Assembly (NCBI RefSeq): GCF_034933565.1
Contig: NZ_JAYFNG010000024.1
Coordinates: 1-64,000 of the forward strand
Length of the DNA stretch: 64,000 nt
From: Raineyella sp034933565
GTDB taxonomy: Bacteria; Actinomycetota; Actinomycetes; Propionibacteriales; Propionibacteriaceae
Direction of reading: 5' to 3'
This document shows, in pieces, positions 25,253 through 33,880 of this stretch (its first letter is position 1; every line of letters begins with the position of its first letter). The position numbers were made by a program, and so were the translations under genes. The notes under the pieces are model-generated. The model was not told the DNA's origin. It ran no database searches and saw nothing but the letters and a program-made list of their open reading frames with translations.

Positions 25253-26746
25253 ATGGCCGACGATCCTCGCCGCGACGACGACCCGGACGAGGGCAAGCGG
25301 GAGCAGAACGCCTTCGAGGAGTTGCTGCGCCAGCTGGGCCTGTCCGGAGCGACCGGTGCCGGGGGCACCCCCGACCTCGCGGCGCTCATGCAACAGCTCC
25401 AGCAGGCGTTCGGGCAGATGTTCGCCGCCGGGGCCCCCGGCCCCACCGCCGGATACTCCGGCTTCATGAACCCGGCCGCCGCCGGGGCCGGCGCTCCGGC
25501 GCAGCCCGGACAGGTCGACTGGCGCCAGGTCAGCACGATCGCGCGGCGCGTCTGTGCCGAGCGGGGGTCCGACCCCACCCCGACGCGGGAACAGCGGGAG
25601 AGTCTCACCGAAGCGGCCCGGATCGCCGACGGCTGGCTGGACCGCTCCACCTCGTTCCCGGCCACCGAGCAGGCCCCGAAGGTCTGGAGCCGCACCGAGT
25701 GGATCGGCTCCACGCTGCCGGTCTGGGAGCGGATCATCGCCCCGGTCGCGACGAGCTTCGCCGACGCCCTCGCGGACGCTCTGCTGCACTCCGGGGACAT
25801 GGCGGAGCAGCCGGCCGAGCTGGCCCAGATGGCCGGGCTGCTGCAGCCCATGCTGCGCACCAGCGGCGCCATGATGTACGGCCAGAAGGTCGGCGAGGCT
25901 CTCGGCCGGTTGGCCTCCGAGGTGCTCGGTCTGACCGACATCGGGCTGCCGCTGGGCGACGACGGTGCCGTCGTGCTGCTGCCCACCAACGTCGCCGCAT
26001 TCTCCGAGGGGCTCGACCAGTCCCCGACCGACATCCAGGTGTACCTGGCGCTGCGCGAGGCCGCCCGGCAGCGGCTGTTCGCCGCCGCGCCGTGGCTGCG
26101 CCCCCAGCTGCTGTCGCTCTTCGAGCAGTACGCCGCCGGGATCCGGATCGACATGTCCGCGATGGAGGAGATGTACCGCGACCTCGATCCCTCGGCGATG
26201 AATCTGGAGGCGATGCAGGAGGCCTTCGAGAAGTTGCAGGGCAGTCTGTTCGAGCCGGTGCGCACGCCGGAGCAGCAGGCCGTCCTCGAACGGCTGGAGA
26301 CCCTGCTGGCGCTGATCGAGGGTTGGGTCGACGACACGGTCACCCTGGCCACCGGCCGGTGGATGCCGACCGCGCCGGCGCTGGCCGAGACACTGCGTCG
26401 ACGTCGGGCGACCGGTGGGCCCGCCGAGGAGGCCCTGAACACTCTGGTCGGTCTCGAGCTGCGCCCGCGGCGGATGCGCGACGCCGCCAACCTGTGGGCC
26501 GCGCTGCGCGAGGCCCGGGACGTGGCGGGCCGCGATGCCCTGTGGAGCCACCCGGACAACCTGCCCACCGCCGCCGGGCTGGACGACCCGCTCGGTTTCG
26601 TGGCCGGCGAGGTCGATCAGCACGAGGTCCGGCCGGACGAGGAGCCCGAGGCGTACGACCTGGACGCCGAACTGGAGCGGCTGCTGAACGAGGCGGACAA
26701 GGAGCGCGGCGAGGACGGGGACACCGGGTCGGGTCCTGAAGCCTGA
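25253..26746 (+). CDS. DUF2342 / zincin_2 family protein, motif degenerate
   Basis: A 497-residue protein of the family of M. tuberculosis Rv3195. It has an acidic N-terminal 20 residues, a Gly/Ala/Pro linker (about 55-90) and the conserved body VWSRTEWIGSTLPVWERI, YLALREAARQRLFAAAPWL and IDMSAMEEMYRDLDPS. Family members are described as zincins with an HExxH-type helix. Here the equivalent is R268-E-A-A-R272, with neither His. It may be non-enzymatic. AGGAG lies 7 nt before the ATG. Confidence 0.85.
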   Translation: MADDPRRDDDPDEGKREQNAFEELLRQLGLSGATGAGGTPDLAALMQQLQQAFGQMFAAGAPGPTAGYSGFMNPAAAGAGAPAQPGQVDWRQVSTIARRVCAERGSDPTPTREQRESLTEAARIADGWLDRSTSFPATEQAPKVWSRTEWIGSTLPVWERIIAPVATSFADALADALLHSGDMAEQPAELAQMAGLLQPMLRTSGAMMYGQKVGEALGRLASEVLGLTDIGLPLGDDGAVVLLPTNVAAFSEGLDQSPTDIQVYLALREAARQRLFAAAPWLRPQLLSLFEQYAAGIRIDMSAMEEMYRDLDPSAMNLEAMQEAFEKLQGSLFEPVRTPEQQAVLERLETLLALIEGWVDDTVTLATGRWMPTAPALAETLRRRRATGGPAEEALNTLVGLELRPRRMRDAANLWAALREARDVAGRDALWSHPDNLPTAAGLDDPLGFVAGEVDQHEVRPDEEPEAYDLDAELERLLNEADKERGEDGDTGSGPEA

Positions 26747-26866
26747 CCCTGAAGTCCCCCTGACGCTTGCCCCTGAAGCCTGGCCCTGAAGTCCGCCCCC
26801 TGGAGCTTGACCCTGAAGCCTGACCGCCTGAAACCTGATCGCCCGAAACCTGACCGCCTGAAACCT
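26736..26866. repeat. Degenerate CCTGAAGCCTGAC repeat array at the DUF2342 gene end
   Basis: The array begins across the stop codon (26744-26746) and runs for about 130 bp. CCTGAAGCC/CCTGAAGTCC recurs at about 17-20 bp spacing, then three clean 15-bp units at 26821, 26836 and 26851 (TGACCGCCTGAAACC type). It is the longest of the stop-codon arrays. Confidence 0.85.
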
Positions 26867-26872
26867 GACGGA

Positions 26873-26894
26873 GGGCCCCGGTCACAGGGGGCCC
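26873..26894. terminator. Candidate terminator after the DUF2342 gene
   Basis: GGGCCCC (26873-26879) pairs with GGGGCCC (26888-26894) with an 8-nt loop, directly after the repeat array. No T-run. Confidence 0.4.
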
Positions 26895-26944
26895 GGACCG
26901 TCATCACCGATCGCCCGGTCGCCTGCCGTGTCGCGGGACAGCAG

Positions 26945-27156
26945 GTGTCCACAGGATGAAGGGCGACGGACCGTACGGTGGACGGCGACCGTCCACACGT
27001 TGACCACAAACCATCCACAGGGTTGTCCACATCCGTGGACAACCCCCTGGCTCCTCTCCTCCGGTCCCGCCGCCCGGCCCTGCTACCCGTGGCTCGGCAC
27101 AGGGATGGCACTGGGGTGCTTGACGTACGCCGGGCCGCCCGCCTAGATTGTCCACA
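26945..27156. promoter_or_regulatory. Cluster of DnaA-box-like sites
   Basis: Perfect TTGTCCACA at 27023-27031 and 27148-27156; one-mismatch copies at 26945-26953 (GTGTCCACA), 27000-27008 (TTGACCACA) and, reversed, 27034-27042; two-mismatch copies at 26989-26997 and 27011-27019. The two central boxes face each other as an 11-bp inverted repeat (27020-27030/27035-27045). TTGTCCACA is the actinobacterial DnaA box. No dnaA, dnaN or gyr gene is in the window. The gap 26747-27423 otherwise holds only repeats. Confidence 0.55.
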
Positions 27157-27301
27157 GGAGGCCCTCCGTGGTCGGTGCGTTCGCAGGGGAAGGCGAACAG
27201 GATCGATAGCGTGAGGGCCTTCCGCCTGCCCGAACGCTGCCGGCCCGGTGTTGCCGGCCCGGTGCCCACCCGGTCCTGCCAGCCCCGGGGATGAGTGATG
27301 A

Positions 27302-27385
27302 GTGTTGTCCGCCACCCGGCCGGTGTTGTCCAGTGCCCGAAGAGTGTTGTCCGTTGTCCGGCCGGTGTTGTCCGTCCCCTTTCAG
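27302..27385. repeat. Four 21-bp units headed by GTGTTGTCC
   Basis: GTGTTGTCC recurs at 27302, 27323, 27344 and 27365, an exact 21-bp period, with diverged sequence between. It lies 38 bp before the ATG at 27424. The same motif and period recur at 51234. Confidence 0.88.
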
Positions 27386-27423
27386 GACTGGATCGGCAGG
27401 GCCGTACGCGGGATCGTGGCGGC

Positions 27424-28452
27424 ATGGACAAGGACCTGGAAGGGTGCCGATCGGGCCGGGGACCGCGGTCCCGGCCCCGTCTGCTGGACGGGGTGCCGGT
27501 GCTGCAGTTGCGGGACGGGACGGTCCAGGTCGGGTGTGACGCCGACCGCGGTGTCCGCCTCGCCGGCGCTCCACCGGGCACCCGCTGGATGCTGGCGGAA
27601 CTGACCGGCGACCACTCCGTCAGCGAACTCGCCGACCGGTGGGAGGTGAGTCCGCAGGCTGTGGACAACCTGGTGGCGACGCTGCGCGGAGCCGACCTGC
27701 TGGCGGCGGACGATCCGCAGTCGGGTCCGCTGTGCGACACGCCGGTGGTGCGGGTCGTGGCCGCGCCGTCCCTCGTCCCTGCCCTGGTGTCCGGCCTGCT
27801 CGAGGCGGGGGTCGGCGCCGTCCACGTGATCGCCCCGTCCGGATCGCTCGGTACCTCGCTGCCGCGGCCCCGGGACCGGGTCCGGGTGGCCGACACTCTG
27901 GATCGGCGGCCGCTCCCGCCCGGCACACCGACCGTCGTCGCGCCCGGATGCCTCGAGCCGGACCCCGCCCTGGTCGAGGCGTTGATGCGCGCCGACGACC
28001 CTCATGTCGTGGTGCGGCCCCGACCGGCGGGTGTCGTGCTGGGTCCCTTCGTCGTGCCGGGGCGTACGTCGTGCCTGGTCTGCGCCGACCTCACCCGCGC
28101 GGCCCGGGACGCCACCTGGGTGGAGCAGCGGGCCGCGCTGACCGGGGCCCGGGCCCCGCATCCGGCGCCACTGCGCGACTGGACGATCGCGATGCTCACC
28201 GCGCAACTGGCGGCGTGGGCGGGTGGCCGCTCCCCCGACCTGGTCGACCGTACGGTCGAGCTGGGCACCCGCGACTGGCAGCAGCACTGGCGCGCCTGGC
28301 GTCCCCACCCGGCCTGTGGCTGCACCTGGGCACCGCCCGGCGCCGGGACCGGTGGGCGACCGGCTCAGGCCGGGTCGGTCGACGTGGCGAGGGCACCCTC
28401 CTCGTCGACGGCGGAGGGATCAGCGATGATCCTCAGCACCGCCTCGCCGTAG
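27424..28452 (+). CDS. Orphan E1-like protein with RiPP-recognition-type N-terminus (Rv3196-like)
   Basis: A 342-residue protein. Residues about 20-100 (LDGVPVLQLRDGTVQVG, GTRWMLAELTGDHSVSELAD, VDNLVATLRGADLLAADD) resemble the winged-helix peptide-binding module of TOMM/ThiF-like cyclodehydratase partners. The rest has Rossmann-like alternation and four zinc-type cysteines, CLVC near 215 and CGC near 300. It occupies the place of M. tuberculosis Rv3196, between the DUF2342 gene and uvrD2. No precursor peptide, YcaO or dehydrogenase is nearby. The true function is unknown. Its 3' end overlaps uvrD2 by 88 bp tail to tail. Confidence 0.65.
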   Translation: MDKDLEGCRSGRGPRSRPRLLDGVPVLQLRDGTVQVGCDADRGVRLAGAPPGTRWMLAELTGDHSVSELADRWEVSPQAVDNLVATLRGADLLAADDPQSGPLCDTPVVRVVAAPSLVPALVSGLLEAGVGAVHVIAPSGSLGTSLPRPRDRVRVADTLDRRPLPPGTPTVVAPGCLEPDPALVEALMRADDPHVVVRPRPAGVVLGPFVVPGRTSCLVCADLTRAARDATWVEQRAALTGARAPHPAPLRDWTIAMLTAQLAAWAGGRSPDLVDRTVELGTRDWQQHWRAWRPHPACGCTWAPPGAGTGGRPAQAGSVDVARAPSSSTAEGSAMILSTASP

Positions 28453-30494
28453 CGCTCCACCTTGGCCGCTCCGATCCCGCCGACGGCGCGCAGGGCCCGT
28501 TCGTCGGCGGGCCGCATCTCGGCCAGGGCCAGCAGCGTCGCGTCGGTGAACACCACGTACGCCGGGATGCTGCGGGTCCTCGCCTCGTGGCGTCGCCATC
28601 GGCGCAGCGCATCCGCCGTCGCCTCGTCGTAGTCCACCGGACAGTCCTGGTGGTGGCCGAGCTTGCGCTCGGCCGCATCGCCCAGCGTCAGGCCGCACAC
28701 CCGGCAGGTGGCGCTCAGCGCGCTGCGCCGCCGGCCACCGCCGGGCCTGCGCCGGTCCCCACCCGACGGAGTCGCAACCCCGTCCGGCAGCACCCCGTCG
28801 AGGAAGCGGGACGGGCGGCGCCGGCCGTTGGTGCCGGAGCGGGCGCGGGACCAGGACACCCGCAGGTGTTCGCGGGCCCGGGTGATGCCGACGTAGAGCA
28901 GCCGGCGCTCCTCGTCGAGCTGGTCGCGTCCGGTGGCGAGGACGAACGGGACCGACCCCTCCTGCACGCCGCTCAGCGCGACCGCGTCCCACTCCAGGCC
29001 CTTCGCGGCATGGAACGTCGACAGCGTGACACCGTGCGCGATCGGGGCGTGGTCGGCGGCCGCCCGGGCCTCGAGGACCGCCGCCACGTCCGCCAGGGTG
29101 GCACCCGGCTGCTCGGCGAGGACGTCGCCGACCAGGTCGACCAGCGCGGCCAGGGACTCCCATTTCTCCCGCCGCGACCCGGCGCCCGTCGGGGCGGTCG
29201 CGCGCCAGCCGATCGGCTCCAGCAGCGCCTTGGCCTGGTCGAGCGGCCCCACCCCGTCGGCCTGCCCGGTCCGGGCCTGCGCCCGCAACAGGCCGATCCC
29301 CTGCTTGACCTCGGCCCGGTCGTAGAACCGCTCGGCACCGCGCACCAGGTACGGGATGCCTGCGGCGTCGAGGGCCTGCTCGAGCTGCGGCGACTGGGCG
29401 TTGATCCGGAACAACACCGCCATCTCGCGGTAGTCCACCCCCTGGGACGCCAGCTCGGCCAGCCACACCGCGATCCCGGCAGCCTCCTCCGCCTCGTCGG
29501 TGGCCTCGGCCCAGACCGGAGCCGGCCCGGCGGGCCGTTGCGCCACCAGGGCCTGGCGCCCGCCGTGCCCGATCACCCGGTTGGCCACGTCGACGACCTG
29601 AGGGGTCGAGCGGTAGTCACGGACCAGCCGGACCACTGTCGCGCCGGCATGACGCCGGGTGAAGCCGGTCAGGTAGTCGGCGCGGGCCCCGGCGAAGGAG
29701 TGGATGGTCTGTGCCGGGTCGCCCACCACGCAGATCTCGTCGGACTCGCCGCGCCACAGTGTGAGCAGTGCCTCCTGGAGCGGCGAGACGTCCTGGTACT
29801 CGTCGACGACCAGGTGGCGATAGGTCCGGCGGACCTCCTCGGCCACGTCCTGGCGCTCCGCCAGCATCGCCGCGCAGCACAGCAGGATGTCCTCGAAGTC
29901 GATCACACCGTGGTCCGCCTTGAGCCGTTCGTAGCCGGCGAACACCCGCGCGATCGTCTCCGGCTCCAGCCCCGACACCTCCCGCCCGGTGCGACGGGCC
30001 ACCGCCGGGTAGCTGTCCGCGTCGGCGTTGGAGACCTTGGCCCAGCCGATCTCGCCGAGCAGATCGCGGACCATGCCCTGGTCGGTCTCGAGTCGCAGCC
30101 GGCGGGCCGCCTCGACCACCAGGCCGTAGCGGTTGTCGGCCAGCCGTGGCAGGGCACGCCCGTACGCCCTGGGCCAGAAGTACTGGGCCTGGCGCAACGC
30201 CGCGGAGTGGAACGTCCGGGCCTGCACCCCGCGGGCCCCCAGCTCCTGGAGCCGGCCCCGCATCTCCCCCGCCGCGCGGGTGGTGAACGTCACCGCCAGG
30301 ACCTGGGTGGGGGCGTACGCGCCGACCGCGCAGCCGTAGGCGATCCGGTGGGTGATGGCACGCGTCTTGCCGGTCCCCGCCCCCGCGATCACCGCAACCG
30401 GACCGGACAGGCTGGTCGCCACGTCGCGCTGCTCGGGATCCAGGCGATCGAGCAGGGCTTCGGGCGACGGCAGGTCCGGGGGTGGTGTGGGCAT
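28365..30494 (-). CDS. uvrD2: ATP-dependent DNA helicase UvrD2 (with HRDC)
   Basis: A 709-residue SF1A 3'-5' helicase. Motif I GAGTGKTRAI, Ia AVTFTTRAAGEM, II LVVDEYQDVSP, III VGDPAQTIHSFAGA, IV VRLVRDYRST, V STFHAAKGLEWDAV, VI LLYVGITRAREHL. The C-terminus carries a CxxC...HHxxC zinc-type motif (CRVCG, LGHHQDCP) and an HRDC domain (final about 80 residues), the hallmark of actinobacterial UvrD2. TACAGT lies 7 nt before the ATG at 30494, so it is probably leaderless. Divergent from recC. Confidence 0.93.
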   Translation of the reverse strand: MPTPPPDLPSPEALLDRLDPEQRDVATSLSGPVAVIAGAGTGKTRAITHRIAYGCAVGAYAPTQVLAVTFTTRAAGEMRGRLQELGARGVQARTFHSAALRQAQYFWPRAYGRALPRLADNRYGLVVEAARRLRLETDQGMVRDLLGEIGWAKVSNADADSYPAVARRTGREVSGLEPETIARVFAGYERLKADHGVIDFEDILLCCAAMLAERQDVAEEVRRTYRHLVVDEYQDVSPLQEALLTLWRGESDEICVVGDPAQTIHSFAGARADYLTGFTRRHAGATVVRLVRDYRSTPQVVDVANRVIGHGGRQALVAQRPAGPAPVWAEATDEAEEAAGIAVWLAELASQGVDYREMAVLFRINAQSPQLEQALDAAGIPYLVRGAERFYDRAEVKQGIGLLRAQARTGQADGVGPLDQAKALLEPIGWRATAPTGAGSRREKWESLAALVDLVGDVLAEQPGATLADVAAVLEARAAADHAPIAHGVTLSTFHAAKGLEWDAVALSGVQEGSVPFVLATGRDQLDEERRLLYVGITRAREHLRVSWSRARSGTNGRRRPSRFLDGVLPDGVATPSGGDRRRPGGGRRRSALSATCRVCGLTLGDAAERKLGHHQDCPVDYDEATADALRRWRRHEARTRSIPAYVVFTDATLLALAEMRPADERALRAVGGIGAAKVERYGEAVLRIIADPSAVDEEGALATSTDPA

Positions 30495-30595
30495 GCCCCA
30501 CACTGTAGGTCCCGGCGCCGACAACAGGCTCCGGCGCAGGTCCCCGATCGACCGGACGAGCGGTGTCAGCGACCTCCTCTAGGGTGGTGGCCATC

Positions 30596-33500
30596 ATGAC
30601 GCACTCCCTGCCGACCGGCCACCCCACCGTCCACCTGGCGGCGGACGCCGAAGTGCTGGCCGACGCCCTGGCCGAGGGCCTGGCCGAGCACCCGGCCGAC
30701 GTGTTCGACGAGTACCTCGTGACCTGTGAGGGGCCGGGCACGCAGCGTTGGCTGGCGCACCGCCTCACCGGTACGCTCGGGATTTGCGCCGGCGTCACGA
30801 TGCCCTCCTTCGCCGACTGGACGTGGGAGGTGACCGCCCGGGCTGCGGGCATCGACCCGGACGACGACCCCTGGCGGCCGCACCGGCTCGGCTGGCAGGT
30901 GGCCGCTCTGCTCACCGACACCGAACGCTGGCGCGGGACCACCCTGGGTGCGTGGCAGGAGGCCCAGCGCTCACCGGGCGGCACCGTCTGGCTGGCCCGG
31001 CATGTGGCCGAGATCCTGCTGGACTATGCCCGTCGCCGCCCGTCGCTGCTGGCGGACTGGTCGGCCGGTCACGACACCGGCGTGCCGGAGGACCTCTCCT
31101 GGCAGCCGCCGTTGTGGCGGGCGCTGCACACCCGTCCGGAGACCGGCACGGTGCCCGACCCGGTGGCCCGGATCCCACTGACCGAGGAGGCACTGCGTCA
31201 CGGCCCGCTGCCCGGGGTGCCGGCCAGGATCGACCTGTGGGCCCCCGGTGACCTGACGCCGTCGGAGGTGCGGCTGCTGTCCGCGCTCGCCGGGCCGCAC
31301 CGGGTGCAGTTGTGGCTGCCCGGGACCTCGCCCGAAGGGGACGCCCATCCCCTCGCGGCCGCCCTCGACCGCGAGTCCGCGGCGACCCTGACCGCCCTCG
31401 CCGAGGCGGGCGCCGAGGTGACCCCCCACGGGCACCCCGGGGCGAGCGGCGACTCGCTGCTCGACCGGCTCCGACTCGACCTGGCCCACGGGCTGATGGG
31501 CGATCCGGCGCCGCTGGCCCGCGACGACACGAGCATCTCCCTGCACGCCTGCCACGGCCCGGACCGCCAGGCCGAGGTCCTGCGCGACGTGGTGTGCGGC
31601 CTGTTGGCCGACGACCCGACCCTGGAACCCCGTGACGTTCTGATCGCCTGTGCCGATCCCGGCCTGATGCCCCTGCTCGAGGCCGCCTTCGCCCCGACCG
31701 ACCCCGACCGACCGGGCGGTCATCCGGCCCGGACCCTGCCGGTGCGCTTCGCCGACCCCGAGCGTCGGGAACACAACGAGGTGCTGAGCAGGCTGGTGGA
31801 GGCACTGACGATGGGCCGTGGACGGGCCGGCGCAACGGAGTTCGAGGCGTTCCTGGGGGCGGATCCGGTGGCCCGGCACTTCGGCCTCGAGGAGGACGAC
31901 CTGGCCCGGGCCCACGACCTGATCACCGCTGCCGGCGTGCGGTGGGGGATGAATGCCGCCCACCGCGACCGGTTCGGACTGTCCTCGGTGGGGGCCAACA
32001 CCTGGCTCAGCGGCCTGAACCGGATGCTGGTCGGGATCGCGATGACCGAGGACGGGTCGTACGCGGTCCGCAGCGGCCTCCCCCTCGACGACGTCGGCTC
32101 CTCCGACATCGAGGTGGTCGGGGCGGTGGCGGAGCTGATGGCCCGGCTGATCCGACTCGCCCGGATCGCCGGTGAGCCGCACTCCGCCGCCGAATGGGCC
32201 ACGATCTGCCGCGACGCGATCGACCAGCTGATGACCCCGGCCCCCGACCGGGCCTGGCAGCTCGACCACGCCTGGCGGATCCTCGCCGACATCGGCGCGA
32301 CCGCGCCCGCCGATGCCCCGGCGCTGGCCCTGGAGGACCTGCTCGAGCTGCTCGACGACGCCGTCCGCGGCCGGGTCCCACGGTCCGCGTTCCGCGCCGG
32401 CGCGATCACCGTCAGCTCGCTCGCCCCGGCGCGCCACGTCCCCTACCGGGTGGTCTGCGTGGCCGGTCTCGACGACGGTAATCTGCCCCGGCCGGAGCGT
32501 GCCGACGGCGACAGTCTGCTCGACCTGGCTCCGGAACCGGATGCCATCGGCCCACGCCACCACGACCGGCAGGTGTTCCTCGACCTGGTCCGGGCCGCCC
32601 GCCAGCATCTGGTGCTCACCTGGACCGGCGCCGACCCGCGCACCGGTGAGCAGCGTCCCCCGGCGGCCGTCGTCAGCGACCTGCTCGACACGCTGCGGTC
32701 GATGCTTCCGGCGGCGACCGACCCCGACTCCGCGCTGATCGCCCGTCACCCGCTCCAGCCGTACGATCCGTCGGCGTTCGGGGACCCGGCGGCCGCGGCC
32801 TTCCGCGCCTCGGCCCTGTCGGGCTTCGATCCCACCGCGGCAGCAGGGGCCGCCGCGGTCACGGCAGGTCCGCGCGCCACCGGGGCAGGTACGGCCGGGA
32901 CAGGCGCGCTCGGCACGGGTACCGCCGGGACGGGCGAGGAGCCGCTCGCCCACCGGCTGTCGGTCCCCACCTGGGAGTGGGACGACGGTGTCGTGCCGCT
33001 CACCGACGTGGTCGAGGTGCTGACCCATCCGGCCAGGGCCTTCCTGCGCCGCCGGGCCGGGTTCACCATGTGGAGCGACGAGGACGCGGCCGCCGACGCG
33101 ATGCCGCTCGAACTGGACGGGCTCGGGGAATGGGCCGCCGGCAGCCGCGTCCTGACCGCCACGCTGCGCGGAGACGAGCTCGACGACGCCCTGCGGGCCG
33201 AGCAACTGCGCGGGACCCTGCCCCCCGGCGCGGCCGGCCGCGGGATCCTGGACCGGATCCGCAACACCGTCGACCGGGCGCTGCGGGAGTCCGCCGGCCC
33301 CCGCGCCGAGGCACCGCTGACGCGGCATGTCCGAGTGCCCCTCGGCGACGGCACGACCCTGAGCGCCGACATCACCACCCGCGGCGCCTCGGTGCTCACG
33401 GTGAGCTACGGCCGGCTCGGCCCCCGACACCGGCTGACCGCCTGGTTCAACCTGCTGGTGCTGGCCGCCGCCGGTACGCTCGACCATCCCCGGGCCCACC

Positions 33501-33880
33501 TGGTGGGGCGCAACGACCTGGTCGTCCTGTCCGCCCCCGACCCGGCGACGGCCCGGTTCCTGCTCGACCGCTGGGTGCGGATCGCGACGGTGGGCCTCAC
33601 CACCCCGCTGCCACTGCCGGCCCGGACCGCGGCGGCGTTGCACGACTGCATCCGTCCCGGGACGAGCGGTGCCGAGCTGTGGGGCCATCGGATGCTGCAG
33701 CAGGCCTGGGACCGGGACCGGGACGCCAACTGGGAACTGCTGTGGGGCCACGACCTGCGCGCGCTGGTCCGCGCCCCCCGCCCGGCACAGCTGCCCGCGA
33801 TCGGTGACGAGAAGGACTGGATCTCCGACCTGGCCCGCGGCCTGTGGTCACCCCTGGAGGAGGCGGAGCAACGCCGATGA
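30596..33880 (+). CDS. recC: Exodeoxyribonuclease V gamma subunit (RecC)
   Basis: A 1094-residue RecC protein. Landmarks: YLVTCEGPGTQRWLAHRL near the N-terminus, CHGPDRQAEVLRDVVCGLL, VCVAGLDDGNLPRPERADGD and the C-terminal LIVVL-like LGPRHRLTAWFNLLVLAAAG, all in the order expected for RecC. RecC is a helicase-fold subunit without ATPase that scans for Chi in the RecBCD machine. A Gly/Thr/Ala linker (TGAGTAGTGALGTGTAG) joins the N- and C-terminal halves. AGGGTGG lies about 8 nt before the ATG. It heads recC-recB-recD with ATGA overlaps. Confidence 0.92.
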   Translation: MTHSLPTGHPTVHLAADAEVLADALAEGLAEHPADVFDEYLVTCEGPGTQRWLAHRLTGTLGICAGVTMPSFADWTWEVTARAAGIDPDDDPWRPHRLGWQVAALLTDTERWRGTTLGAWQEAQRSPGGTVWLARHVAEILLDYARRRPSLLADWSAGHDTGVPEDLSWQPPLWRALHTRPETGTVPDPVARIPLTEEALRHGPLPGVPARIDLWAPGDLTPSEVRLLSALAGPHRVQLWLPGTSPEGDAHPLAAALDRESAATLTALAEAGAEVTPHGHPGASGDSLLDRLRLDLAHGLMGDPAPLARDDTSISLHACHGPDRQAEVLRDVVCGLLADDPTLEPRDVLIACADPGLMPLLEAAFAPTDPDRPGGHPARTLPVRFADPERREHNEVLSRLVEALTMGRGRAGATEFEAFLGADPVARHFGLEEDDLARAHDLITAAGVRWGMNAAHRDRFGLSSVGANTWLSGLNRMLVGIAMTEDGSYAVRSGLPLDDVGSSDIEVVGAVAELMARLIRLARIAGEPHSAAEWATICRDAIDQLMTPAPDRAWQLDHAWRILADIGATAPADAPALALEDLLELLDDAVRGRVPRSAFRAGAITVSSLAPARHVPYRVVCVAGLDDGNLPRPERADGDSLLDLAPEPDAIGPRHHDRQVFLDLVRAARQHLVLTWTGADPRTGEQRPPAAVVSDLLDTLRSMLPAATDPDSALIARHPLQPYDPSAFGDPAAAAFRASALSGFDPTAAAGAAAVTAGPRATGAGTAGTGALGTGTAGTGEEPLAHRLSVPTWEWDDGVVPLTDVVEVLTHPARAFLRRRAGFTMWSDEDAAADAMPLELDGLGEWAAGSRVLTATLRGDELDDALRAEQLRGTLPPGAAGRGILDRIRNTVDRALRESAGPRAEAPLTRHVRVPLGDGTTLSADITTRGASVLTVSYGRLGPRHRLTAWFNLLVLAAAGTLDHPRAHLVGRNDLVVLSAPDPATARFLLDRWVRIATVGLTTPLPLPARTAAALHDCIRPGTSGAELWGHRMLQQAWDRDRDANWELLWGHDLRALVRAPRPAQLPAIGDEKDWISDLARGLWSPLEEAEQRR

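Noticed and set aside
26945..27156. Chromosomal origin of replication
   Set aside because: DnaA-like boxes are present, but dnaA, dnaN, gyrB and rpmH are absent and the flanking genes are not those of oriC regions.
26904..27926. A 340-codon minus-strand frame across the repeat and DnaA-box region
   Set aside because: It has no domain, is made largely of repeat-encoded residues and overlaps a conserved + strand gene.
27424..28452. A RiPP biosynthetic cluster
   Set aside because: Only one gene resembles a RiPP partner protein. No precursor, YcaO, dehydrogenase, protease or exporter is beside it.
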